Positions 20,340 through 29,833 of a stretch of DNA of 64,000 nt are shown in pieces. This DNA comes from Nitzschia sp. pyKryTriq1 (Eukaryota; Bacillariophyta; Bacillariophyceae; Bacillariales; Bacillariaceae). The translations under genes were made by a program, and so were the position numbers. The notes beneath the pieces are model-generated. The model was not told the DNA's origin, searched no databases, and saw only the letters and a program-made list of their open reading frames with translations. The stretch lies in assembly GCA_956465555.1 (NCBI GenBank), contig OY101118.1:1488001-1552000 (forward strand). Reading direction: 5' to 3'. Positions within the stretch are counted from its first letter, which is position 1, and every line of letters begins with the position of its first letter.

Positions 20340-21680
20340 ATGACAGACACCACCACCACCAACAACAACAACAACAACGCCGACAATGAACTTCGGAATG
20401 ACGCCTCCATAATAGGAGAGGGCGATCATCTTGTGACAGAAAGCTTATTGAGCTGGGCAAAAGACGTTCGTTATGTGCAGGAAATTCAGTCCATGCTCGC
20501 AACAGCCGCCGAACCCCTGTTCTCGGGATCCATTGCACCATCGATTATATCGAAGGGATCATGGTATGCTTCATATTTACTCTATATTCTGATGGTTGTA
20601 GGATGCAAAGGTCATACTCTTGGGATGGAAGCTACGGGTCTGCGACTTGCGGATGATTCAGGGCAATCCATCTCGCAGCGTCGCCTCGTCGGGACCTTGA
20701 TGGCTCTGGGAATGAGCACTTTGGCGCTGGACTGGTGGGCAACAAAAAGTGACAGAGAATCACAATCATCACAATCGGAGGGTCTAAGGGGGAGTGACCG
20801 ACAGAGACGACACGAATTGTTGAGACAACAGATGTTGCAGCGCGCCAGCAGCAGCCAGTCCACTGTGGTGCACTCGAACCGAACCCAAGCACAGCATAAA
20901 GCTAGTTCGAATGAACCATCCAATCGGAGACGCGTTGTCAAAAGTGTTCAAAGTTTTATCAAGGTGCGTCCAGTTGAGGTATATCGTTCTTTTTATGCAT
21001 GAAAATCTGGCCGCTGACAGTTTTTGTTCTTTGATTATCGTCTATTCTAGTCCATGGTTCACGCGATTGGCGAATCATCGACCCGCCTGGGTCCCCACAA
21101 TTTACCTGCCCACAGCGATGGTTCACCCACATCTATTTCCCTAGTAACTTGGATCTTGCGGTTCCACTTGGCACAATACTTGATCACGGGGAAATTTCCT
21201 ACAATTCTACATCGAGCACTGGGACTACACCACCAACCGGAAGAAAAACAAAGCAGGGTGCCTGTCAAACCGGGGACGCATCGCGTGGTTGCATTTTTGA
21301 TTGCGGTACAGGGATCTGCTTCTTTGATTCGATACTTTTTGAAGTGGGGGACAGATCGGGTGGCGCTGTATATGGAAAGGAACAACAAAGAAAGAATAGC
21401 CAACCAGACAACGCCTCTGCCAGCACAATCGAACGATGTTTCTCGACATCCAATCTTGTCTGTATGTTCCATCTGTAGAGCACCTCGGACACAACCTGCC
21501 GCGTCATCCTCTTGTGGACACGTTTTCTGCTGGGCTTGCCTAACTCATTGGGTGTCATCGGTAAAGGAGGCATGTCCTTACTGCCGCGCGCCGTGTCGTC
21601 TGGAGGATGTCCAGCCTCTCTACAACTACGACCACGTGAACCAATTAACAATACCAACAAGTAAGGACAAGGAATCCTAG
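20340..21680 (+). CDS. PEX10: Peroxin-10 RING ubiquitin ligase (417 aa, 2 exons)
   Basis: Exons are 20340-20963 and 21051-21680, with an 87-bp GT-AG intron; the codons before 20340 lack an earlier ATG. The N-terminus is Thr/Asn-rich (a run of Asn). Next comes the PEX2/10/12-type membrane region with SIIGEGDHLVTESLLSWAKD-like sequence, hydrophobic helices (SYLLYILMVVG; VTWILRFHLAQYLI), and GHTLGMEATGL, which resembles the PEX10 segment following the first helices. The C-terminus holds a complete C3HC4 RING at about residues 347-386: CSIC, CGHVFCWAC, CPYC. PEX10 sits in the peroxisome membrane and, with PEX2 and PEX12, ubiquitinates the import receptor PEX5. The middle has a Gln/Ser/Arg-rich loop of about 70 residues. 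Its upstream region is occupied by the retroelement remnant. Confidence 0.9.
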
Positions 21681-22411
21681 TAGTTTGTCTGAGTCAGTCA
21701 GCTAGTAGTCTACTAATGGTAGTTAATCCTCCATTAAAGTAACGTGCTTGTGATCTTTCCACCTCTACTCGTGGTAATTTTTCGTGTATCCCTCTTGCTA
21801 GTAGTAGAGTAAATAGTATTTATACTGTATATATCCTCCTTCTTGCGGTGGACTACCTTTTGTTTTGTGAACTTACTTGCTTGCTTCCGTCTCTCATCTC
21901 TCCATCATCATCATCTTCAATCATCTGTAGAGCGAGTTATCCTTGCCCCGACCATCGCCGATCGTCCTGAGAAGAAGAATTTTGTTGGCAAATAAATGCA
22001 TGGTACAGCAAAGACTAAAAGACATTGAAATTTCGCGTTAAAAGTTTTTAACAAGTCCGTGAAACCAATGAAAGTGATATGCCCCTGTGACATTTTGGGG
22101 AAGATAAAAGCCCACCCACTCGTACGGGTTTGTACTGTACCTGGTACGAGTACCACAGGTATGCATATGATACCGGTACCGACCGACAGCGGCGCCGACC
22201 GTCGGCCTTCGCCACAACTCTGGATGCTGGACATGACATGAGAACAGTCGCAGTCACCAGCGACCGTGGAAAACACTGCAGTAGTAGTACAGGTATGGGT
22301 ACAAGTAAAGTACTCGTACGAGCCCGTATTATTAAGGAGTAAGACTAATGTCTGTACGACTGCGGCTGCACAAGAATACTGTACACCAACTGGACACAAA
22401 GTAAGACGACC
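21681..22411. repeat. Intergenic with GTAC cluster (22120-22325)
   Basis: No gene is seen. Positions 22120-22325 contain TACTGTACCTGGTACGAGTAC, GATACCGGTACCGACC, a GTCGGC palindrome pair and GGTACAAGTAAAGTACTCGTACG, ending about 90 bp before the next plus-strand gene. The first part has CTAGTAGTCTACTA-type short palindromes. Confidence 0.65.
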
Positions 22412-22906
22412 ATGGACCTTGAACAAACAGCACTCGGCGAAGAGGAAGCCCCAATCCCCCCCAAGAAGAAGGGAGTTCAATTTCATAGGCGGGGCTCGGT
22501 GGAACAAGTTCAGCGAATTTCAAGATACAGCATGTACGACCCCGAAGAAGTCGTTGCGTACTGGGGTGAAAGCAATGAACATGTCCTTCGTAAACAGGAA
22601 TTGAAGAAGGCCGTGATGGATTGGCAAATGGGTCGACGAAACAGCGACAACTTCAGCTTTACTACTGTCGGTATCGCGGACAAAGTAGGAGAGGGCAGAG
22701 AGGTGAAGAAGGAAAATCGGTTCAGGTCGAGGGCTGCCGTGATGGATGAGCAATATTTACAAGAAGCGGAAGGGCTGCTGGACGACGATCTGCTGGCTGA
22801 TATTTACTCAGTCACTACCGTTGGCGCAAAGAAGAAAGCTCACGAGGAAGCGCTGCACATTGCAGATGAAGTCAAGCAGTTTCACGATGAGTCGCCTTCT
22901 TCGTAG
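22412..22906 (+). CDS. Hypothetical protein with diatom-style N-terminal motif (164 aa)
   Basis: Intronless and soluble, with no signal peptide or membrane segment. After an acidic start and a KKK run comes GVQFHRRGSVEQVQRISRYS followed by MYDPEEVVAYWGESNE. This resembles the short block V.F...V.V..I..Y..EEV..YW.S..E that I associate with many small uncharacterised diatom proteins; the association is from memory and untested. The rest is charged and helical, with FSFTTVGIADK and IYSVTTVGAKKKA forming two similar TTVG-containing blocks. Function is unknown. A GTAC cluster lies just upstream. Confidence 0.65.
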   Translation: MDLEQTALGEEEAPIPPKKKGVQFHRRGSVEQVQRISRYSMYDPEEVVAYWGESNEHVLRKQELKKAVMDWQMGRRNSDNFSFTTVGIADKVGEGREVKKENRFRSRAAVMDEQYLQEAEGLLDDDLLADIYSVTTVGAKKKAHEEALHIADEVKQFHDESPSS

Positions 22907-23684
22907 ATACAAAGAAGGCCCTCTGAAGATGGAGAACTCTCTGATTTCGTGGAAGCTTAATGTGATTTCGAATGAAAGGCTGGCTAAAGTTCGTCTTCGG
23001 AAACATTACAATTTATTGAAGTACTGCCTGCTGCTCTGCTTCTACAGAGAGAGAGAGCGAGAGCGAGAGAGGGATTCAACTAAAACGCTGCGATGAGAAC
23101 TGTACATTTTTAAATTCTGTTTTATCGTCCCTTCGTCCTTTTTTGAGTAATTCTACTCTAGACGTTCGATTCTACTAAGTCTGAGCTACACGTACTAACA
23201 AAGTCGGTGGTCTGCGATAAGGGTCGTGAAGATCTTCCGAGCGAAGCAGTCAGCAGTACATACAAATAATATGTACTAGTCTACTAGTAGTCCTGTATCC
23301 TATCATGTTATTCTTGAACAAACGGATAACACTCACACAAATGCAACAAGATCAACAAAACGATTACCATGAACTATTCTGTTGTAATTTCGCCTTGGTT
23401 TAGTTTAGTGCCGGTTCCGGGCGCTCTCTCTCGATAATAAGAAATCGGTTGGACTACTTTGACATCAACTTTGACTAGGCCGACGTACGAGAAAGGCCAG
23501 CGGCCAGCGGCGCAAGACCGACGAAAACCGTGACCGAAGACCGAAAACAACACCAACGACATCATCAAAACAGAGACACAAGACACAACGACATGAAAGC
23601 CAAAAGCAACACAACATTATTCATCGAGGAGAAAGACTCGAGTCGATACATAGTACAGCGGTTGTCTTCTTACTTTCAGGCAAA
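22907..23684. other. Intergenic with GA microsatellite
   Basis: No gene is supported. A GAGAGAGAGCGAGAGCGAGAG tract lies at about 23046-23070. Near 23260-23300 there are a few GTAC/CTAG palindromes (TATGTACTAGTCTACTAGTAG), weaker than in other spacers, ahead of the CWC27 gene. Confidence 0.55.
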
Positions 23685-25328
23685 ATGAGTCAAATCTATT
23701 CGACAGAGCCACAAACTGCTGGTCGTGTGATCTTCGAAACCACGCATGGCCCCTTGGAAATCAACTTGTGGAGCCGAGAGTGCCCCGCAACGACACGGTA
23801 CTTTCTGCAGCTCTGCCTGGATGGCTATTACGAGAATGTTCTGTTCCATCGGATAGTTCCCAACTTTTTGGTTCAAACGGGGGCTCTTCGATATAACCCT
23901 ACGTCACGGGGGAGCAAGGCGAAATCGCAAGTGACATCGTTGGATAAAAATGTCAATCCAAAGGATCTTCAATCATACCGCCGAAGGGTGCAAGCGGACC
24001 AGGCATTGGAACGCCGACAATATGAACTCAACAATCGGATACGCTTCAATCATCGTGGCCAGGTGGCCATGGCTTTAGTAATGGAAAGTGAGGGAATGGG
24101 GGAGGAGGAAATGGGGTTGATGCAACCACAATTTTTTATTACCCTGGATGAGGCATCCGAGTTGGATGGGAAGCATGTGTGTTTTGGGACCGTCACTGGT
24201 CCAACCGTGTTCAATGCACTGCGGATTGGGAACACCGATGTCGACGAAGAAACAAACCAGCCTACGATTTTGGAAGAAGCTCCGCGGATTGAACGTGTCA
24301 AGATATTGGAAAATCCTATCCATTCGGATATCGTACCTTCGCCAGGGATCATGCCATGGAACGCCTCAACTTCCGGCGACGACGCCAACGGTCCGAAAAC
24401 GAAAAAGAAGAAACGCAAAGGAGTGAAAAATGTGAACGTTCTGTCCTTTGGGGATGAGATGGAGCAGGATATCGATGCTGGGGCAGGTATCAAGAGTAGC
24501 CACGACGTCATTGAAACGAAACGATTTTCCAAGCAAGTCGACAAGAAATTACGGGATGCCGTCCTTGATAAGGACAAGGATGAAAATAGTGATGAACATA
24601 TTGATAAGCCACCAATGTCAAAAAGACAAAAGGTCTCACAGGAGCTCGAAGCAGTTCCGCTGGTGCATCAGCCTCCGCCTGTCCTAGCTACTCCCGGCGA
24701 CGATGTCTCCCAACCTCCTGCGCCCTCCGTGAGTTACAAAGCGTCCGTGGAGCGCAAGCAGGAAGAGTCAAAATCGACAAAGTTGAGTTTGGAGACACTG
24801 GAAGAAGAACCACATCTCAAGAAAGAAAAGGCCCCGAAAGTAAGTCTTGTAGAAGCAAGAAGAGCCAAGTACGCAAAGCGAGGATCGAAGGACAAGAAGA
24901 ATCGAGAACAAGACACGATGGCGAAGTTTATGGCGTTTCAAACAAAAGTGACCACCAGAAGGGTCGAAAAAAGTGCAGATGATTCCAAAGGCGCAGACGA
25001 CGACGGTATAGCCGCCCGCATGGCCAAGCGTACGGAGAAGGAGCAGGAGAGTGTCGTCAAGGATGATACTGCAAAGGAGACAGTCGTCACATATCACGGG
25101 CAAGTGCTGGAAAATGACGATGACGCAGAGGGTGATTGGATGACCACTCGTTTCAAATGCCGGAAGCATCAAGATTTAGACGCTAAACTTGGTGGGGATG
25201 GACGAAACGCAATGGAGGACTATGAAGTTGTCGACGAGAAAGAACGTGGCGGTGACGGAAGAAGGCGACGCAAGCACCACCATCACAAGAAACCAGATGG
25301 CTCACACGATCCTAAAAGTAAAGCATAG
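23685..25328 (+). CDS. CWC27: Spliceosome-associated cyclophilin CWC27-like (547 aa)
   Basis: Intronless. Residues 1 to about 215 are a cyclophilin domain: GPLEINLWSRECPATTRYF, NVLFHRIVPNFLVQTG, PQFFITLDEASELDGKHVCFG and GTVTGPTVFNALRIGNTDVD. Glu occupies the position where most active cyclophilins have Trp (SELDGKHV), a hallmark of CWC27, and the LRIGNTDVDEE block also fits CWC27. An insertion of about 45 residues (NPKDLQSYRRRVQADQALER region) interrupts the domain. The C-terminal 330 residues are charged and low-complexity with KKKKRKG and RKHHHHKK stretches, and the end (DWMTTRFKCRKHQD, then NAMEDYEVVDEKER) resembles the CWC27 C-terminal motif. Known relatives join the activated spliceosome. 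Prolyl isomerase activity is doubtful. It is convergent with PDAT, 55 bp apart. Confidence 0.88.
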   Translation: MSQIYSTEPQTAGRVIFETTHGPLEINLWSRECPATTRYFLQLCLDGYYENVLFHRIVPNFLVQTGALRYNPTSRGSKAKSQVTSLDKNVNPKDLQSYRRRVQADQALERRQYELNNRIRFNHRGQVAMALVMESEGMGEEEMGLMQPQFFITLDEASELDGKHVCFGTVTGPTVFNALRIGNTDVDEETNQPTILEEAPRIERVKILENPIHSDIVPSPGIMPWNASTSGDDANGPKTKKKKRKGVKNVNVLSFGDEMEQDIDAGAGIKSSHDVIETKRFSKQVDKKLRDAVLDKDKDENSDEHIDKPPMSKRQKVSQELEAVPLVHQPPPVLATPGDDVSQPPAPSVSYKASVERKQEESKSTKLSLETLEEEPHLKKEKAPKVSLVEARRAKYAKRGSKDKKNREQDTMAKFMAFQTKVTTRRVEKSADDSKGADDDGIAARMAKRTEKEQESVVKDDTAKETVVTYHGQVLENDDDAEGDWMTTRFKCRKHQDLDAKLGGDGRNAMEDYEVVDEKERGGDGRRRRKHHHHKKPDGSHDPKSKA

Positions 25329-25383
25329 ACTTCCTGGATTGTTCATTGAATATCTATCTATGTTTTTCTGTAGACATCTAACT

Positions 25384-27549
25384 CTAGAACGGCCAACGTC
25401 TTCGTTTCTGCAAGCCTCCCCTGGGATGCTTGTTAATTTTCTCGGCAATATCCTGAATGTTACTGACGAAAAGGTCCTCCACTGTATCCTCCTCAAAGTC
25501 TGACACAACCTTCAAAAAATCTTCCATCATGTCGAGATTTCCCATTACGTCCACGTGTTCACCCGAATAAGGACCTCCTCGCATGGGGTCATCAAAAAGT
25601 GTTTCTTGCCTATGTTGATACTCGCGGGTCACAACCTTTGCCTTGCCTGGGTTGAGCCCGGTCTCTTTCCTCCTCCAACCGTCAGCACACATATAACCAA
25701 GCGACAGGAGGGGCACGGATCCATCCCCGTCGACATACTTGACACCGTGCACCACATTGTTCGCAGGGTCTTCGACACTAGTGTCCAGAATAAACGGAGG
25801 ATCGCTCAGCTGAGACTTGCTTTGACTGTTATTATCAGAAGCTGTCTCGGCCTTGTTTCGCTTGTAATAATAGGCGCGCTCTGTTTCCAATCCAACGCCA
25901 TAGAAACAGTATACTTTTAGGTTTGGGGCAGAAGGGAGTGGTGTGCGACTGATGTCATGCCACGTAGCTCTGGAAGGTTTCGCTTTCGGGTCAAAGGAAT
26001 GATGTCTTGCGGAGGCAATGTTTGGACCTAGGCCTCCTCCCCATTTTCTCAAAAAGCTCGTCACATCATCCAATGTATGACGGCTCCGAGAGGAGAAACT
26101 GGTGAGGACTTTGTCGACTTCGGGATCTCTCATAGTCTCGTCCACAAAGCCCTCTACCTCTGGCATGTGGTCATCGATTTCCTCTGCTTCAATTGTTTCT
26201 TCGTCAGTCAAAATCACCATATGGTTTTCAAAATCATCACTGGGGGGCATTTTGCTTTCATCGAGAACAGGTGAAGCCGGGCTTCGAAGATCAGCCCCGG
26301 TATTCCACAAAGCCGCTCCACCTTTCGGTAACAATGACCAGAGACTACCCCAGGTAGTCCACAGATCTCTTCGAATTTTTCGACCCATAAACTGTTCAAT
26401 CAGACTACCAGCAGGTCCGAGAATCACAGTATCCGACATTTCTCCTGATAAGAGAGAACTAGCCGATTTGGGTGCACCCAGCTGCGCTCCGGCAATGTTG
26501 ATGTACGTGTGAATATGTTTGTCGACCCAGTCTTTGCCACCCCCTCCGCCGCCTTGTTTTTCGCTGGTAGTGACCCAGGCAAAAAAGTAGTGCACAAGAA
26601 CGCAGCCCAACGAGTGGGACGCTAGTACCACTTTTTGGCCACTGGTCTTGTGAAAGGCCTCGATTCGGTACTTCAACTTGGTCAAATATCCATCACGTTC
26701 TTCCAACATGGGGAAGGAAAGTCTCCAATCATAGCTTTCCATGGTCATCATGTTACCATCGTACCCAATATCGGCGAGGTTCTCCAATACTTTGCTCCAG
26801 ACCCAGTAATTACCGGCAAAGTAATCTGCAGCTTCAAAGCCCGTAGCAGCACGGACTCGAATGTTTTCAGGGTCCTTTCCCGTCATCGGGTCTAGCGCCA
26901 TGTGTTCCAGAACACAGTGGCGATCCATCAGGAAATGTTGCACCATTCCTACTCCCCCCCAGAGTCGCTGACGAAAGAGCTGTTTGGCGCACTCTTTCCC
27001 CTGCCACACTTCCAAGGCACTCGTTACGAAACCCGGGACCATCACCACGGCGTACTTTGCAGAAGCACCTTTCTGCGCGAATTGGTACCCGGGTCGTAAG
27101 CGTGCTTGTGTGCTGACGTAGTTGGTCATGGAAGGAAGAGTTTGGTTAAAGCTTCGAAGCCAGTACATGGATTCGTTGAATTGAGGCATTCGCAAGCCCG
27201 TGCTGTTCTGCACTCCGAGTATGTCATGGATATCTTTGTCTATCAGACCATAGCGTTTCAACGTCACGGAAAAAAGCACGCATACGCACATCTGTCCCAA
27301 GATAATCGCTAGAGCAAAGAACATATACGTCGATGTCTTTCGAATCACATGTTCCGGTGGACAGTTGCCGTCCGCTGATGACATGTCGTCCTCCACAGTT
27401 TCGGATGGAAGGAGTTCACACACTCGTACTGGTGCTGAGCTGCCATCAGAGCCGGGTTGTTCTTGTTGTTCTACTAGATGCAAGGGTCCCGGTGCGCCGT
27501 CTGCTGTCACATGCGTCACGATTATATTCGGTTGTTGTACGTCTCTCAT
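25384..27549 (-). CDS. Phospholipid:diacylglycerol acyltransferase, PDAT-like (721 aa)
   Basis: LCAT/PDAT-family enzyme that moves an acyl group from a phospholipid to diacylglycerol to make triacylglycerol, usually in the ER or, in algae, plastid membranes. It is intronless. The start MRDVQQPNII was chosen; an ATG at 27627 would add 26 residues. One membrane anchor lies at about residues 72-98 (YMFFALAIILGQMCVCVLF). Family motifs are VVMVPGFVTSALEVW with the adjoining LFRQRLWGG, the nucleophile ASHSLGCVLVHYF near residue 310, the catalytic Asp in VDGDGSVPLLSLGYM near 608, and the catalytic His in GEHVDVMGN near 664. The full Ser-Asp-His triad is present. A 60-residue acidic insert (DDFENHMVILTDEETIEAEE region) lies between the nucleophile and Asp. 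This is a key storage-lipid gene in oil-forming algae. Confidence 0.9.
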   Translation of the reverse strand: MRDVQQPNIIVTHVTADGAPGPLHLVEQQEQPGSDGSSAPVRVCELLPSETVEDDMSSADGNCPPEHVIRKTSTYMFFALAIILGQMCVCVLFSVTLKRYGLIDKDIHDILGVQNSTGLRMPQFNESMYWLRSFNQTLPSMTNYVSTQARLRPGYQFAQKGASAKYAVVMVPGFVTSALEVWQGKECAKQLFRQRLWGGVGMVQHFLMDRHCVLEHMALDPMTGKDPENIRVRAATGFEAADYFAGNYWVWSKVLENLADIGYDGNMMTMESYDWRLSFPMLEERDGYLTKLKYRIEAFHKTSGQKVVLASHSLGCVLVHYFFAWVTTSEKQGGGGGGKDWVDKHIHTYINIAGAQLGAPKSASSLLSGEMSDTVILGPAGSLIEQFMGRKIRRDLWTTWGSLWSLLPKGGAALWNTGADLRSPASPVLDESKMPPSDDFENHMVILTDEETIEAEEIDDHMPEVEGFVDETMRDPEVDKVLTSFSSRSRHTLDDVTSFLRKWGGGLGPNIASARHHSFDPKAKPSRATWHDISRTPLPSAPNLKVYCFYGVGLETERAYYYKRNKAETASDNNSQSKSQLSDPPFILDTSVEDPANNVVHGVKYVDGDGSVPLLSLGYMCADGWRRKETGLNPGKAKVVTREYQHRQETLFDDPMRGGPYSGEHVDVMGNLDMMEDFLKVVSDFEEDTVEDLFVSNIQDIAEKINKHPRGGLQKRRRWPF

Positions 27550-28296
27550 GTTGTATTTGTAGTTTTGGCTGTTGCTGCTGTCGCTGAAGCAAGATGAGAA
27601 CGATCTTATTTCTCTAGCTTTCAACATTTGACACCTATCGATCTTACCACGCCATGGTATTTTTTCTTCACAAAAAAGAAGAGCTTTCTTCTGCGAAAAT
27701 CCGACGATGACATCGTCGTCTGCGACGAGAGCCACGCACCCGTTCGGTGGCTCCCGTAGAAGCATGTAGAAAATATACCAGGGCCCGGAGAAGGAAGCGA
27801 ACGCTTCGTTTGTTGTTCGCTTCGCGAACTCAACTTTTTATGTCAATGAGTCGTGGATATTCTTTGACCCGTTCGACTTCGGAGACTTCCGTTGAGCGAA
27901 AAATTTAACTGCGCATGCACGCATAATTATATTATGGCGCGCCAGCAGAAGGCCGGCTGGCGGACTCGGAAGACCAACCACAACGTCTCGATCTGCTCTC
28001 CCGGCGGTACATATTATTGTACCGGTACGGGTACAAGTACCGCGTACGAACTGTTCAAGTGCGTACTGAACAAGCGATGCGCTACTGTACAACAACAACA
28101 CGAGAGAAATTGAAGAACAAAAGAAGTTGCACACAACATCATGATGTTGCATGCCGCAGAGACGCAGCAGGCGGCCGTGCCCTTCTCATCTTTTTCTGGC
28201 GAAATCAGCAATCATCGGTCATCGGTCGCAGACACCATTATTTCATATCAAACAACAACAACAACAACAAGTCGTTATCCCAAAAGACAGTTGAAA
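27550..28296. promoter_or_regulatory. Divergent promoter region of PDAT and the CaaX-like gene
   Basis: Both flanking genes start here and read outward. The frame upstream of PDAT is open but looks untranslated. A small GTAC block lies at 28010-28060 (TGTACCGGTACGGGTACAAGTACCG). An ACA/ACAACA repeat precedes 28270. Promoter function is inferred from position. Confidence 0.4.
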
Positions 28297-28969
28297 ATGA
28301 CAAAAGGAGCATTTGCACCCACTGGAGTTCAGTTGAGTACGGCAATTGCCGAAGAATTGGAAGTTGTAAGTAGTAGTAAATCGGACAGTTCTGCCAAACA
28401 TTCTTTCGATCGCGAGATTCGTTCATTCATCATGTTCTGACCCACGCACTTCTGCGCCAAAATTATTTGGGAAATAATTACCCAAATACCTTCAGAGCAA
28501 GGAGACCCTCGCAGTAAAGGAACTACAGTTGAAGCTACTGGAGCACCATCCGGATTGGAAAATCCCCGAACGTCGTGTCAAAAAATTTCTCAAGCGGCAC
28601 CTGAGTAAGCATGGAGATCCGTCGGGTGCGGACGACGACGCTACGATTACGTCCATGGTTTCCAACAACAAAAGTCCTGGTCAGCGATTGCGAAGTCTTT
28701 TCAAAATAAAGAAGAACAAGACTTCTTCTTCGAACAACAATAATAATGCCCCAGAATCCGCTCCTCCCACCATTCCTATGATTGACGAAGAAGATGAATC
28801 AACGCCAAAGAAAGGACAAAAAACCATTCAAGAAGAACCAACGGTCGAAGTTCAAGAGCCCGAGGCAGCACCGCTGGATCAAACTAGGAGCTTAGATCAA
28901 GTGTACAGCGATGACAATGATGGAAAGAAGAATGATTGTCACTGCAATGAAGCCTGTGCCATCATGTAA
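28297..28969 (+). CDS. Small acidic/basic protein ending in a CaaX-like box (180 aa, 2 exons)
   Basis: Exons are 28297-28365 and 28496-28969, with a 130-bp GT-AG intron (GTAAGT...CAG). Exon 1 encodes MTKGAFAPTGVQ and IAEELEV. Exon 2 starts SKETLAVKELQLKLLEHHP and holds PDWKIPERRVKKFLKRH, a basic helix resembling the DWK..ERRV.KFLK block found in scattered diatom and other stramenopile proteins (from memory). A Ser/Asn-rich middle and an acidic Glu/Gln region follow. The last ten residues are CHCNEACAIM: two nearby Cys and a terminal CAIM that fits the CaaX box for farnesylation, with an upstream Cys that could be palmitoylated. Such an ending suggests membrane attachment, as in Ras-like proteins, although no GTPase motifs are present. 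Function is unknown. Confidence 0.75.
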
Positions 28970-29833
28970 TGCCAGCAAAGTCAAACATTCATTCGTGGGG
29001 AAAGTCGTTCTTGTTTTATGTTTCATATTGTTTCATGTTGTTTGTTATGGGTGTTTCAATGACGAACAAGTCATAGTTCGTAGTCTAATTATTATTTGTG
29101 AGGCTATCGGTGTCGTGCTTGATCCAGATTCATTCGACCTATTCTCACTATTTGCTTTCGTGAGGTACCGTGGCTGATGTCGACTTTTTGATTATTCGTA
29201 TGGAGAAGTACAAGTACCCAACACAGGTACGAGTATATAACATACTATAAATAATATTGCATAATTGGGTTGAATCAAAAGTTACCAGTGCTGACAGCAT
29301 CCAAGTACGAATACGCACGGCGGAGGAAAATCAATACTACCTGCTTCCTCAAAAATAGTTTCTTGTCAAAGACTCAACATTGTACCACAGAGGAACTATA
29401 CACTCCTATTGTAGATAAGTTCTTAGTCCGCATTACTCTGACGCTTTCCCCGGCTCTAAAAAAGAGTAGTTATTCGTAGTCTACATTGTAAAAAGCTGAG
29501 GAAGGAATCAGTATTACAAGCACATACCGGTACTCTAGATCGGAACTTCAATTTTAATCGAATAAATCGAATCCTATCACGCCGACGCCGACGCCAGCCA
29601 TCCTCGACGCGTGTCGCGTTCTTCGCGAGCGTGCCTTGCTAACAAATCCCACGCTGAGAATATCGCGTGGTCGGTCATCTTCTGCGTGAGGCAGTCAGAC
29701 CAAAGACCAAAGACCCATGCGACCATGGTCATGCATGTTGTTGTGTTTTGTGTTGTCGTAACTCGTAACAGTTACGAATACAATAGCTCTTAGCTGCCAT
29801 TGCCCCAACCAAAGATAAGAGCAGAGCAAGATA
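28970..29833. other. Intergenic, weak GTAC signals
   Basis: No gene is seen. Short GTAC clusters occur at 29205-29240 (AGTACAAGTACCCAACACAGG) and 29520-29535 (CATACCGGTACTC). A GACGCCGACGCC repeat lies near 29582. The 3' UTR of the preceding gene probably fills the first part. Confidence 0.5.
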
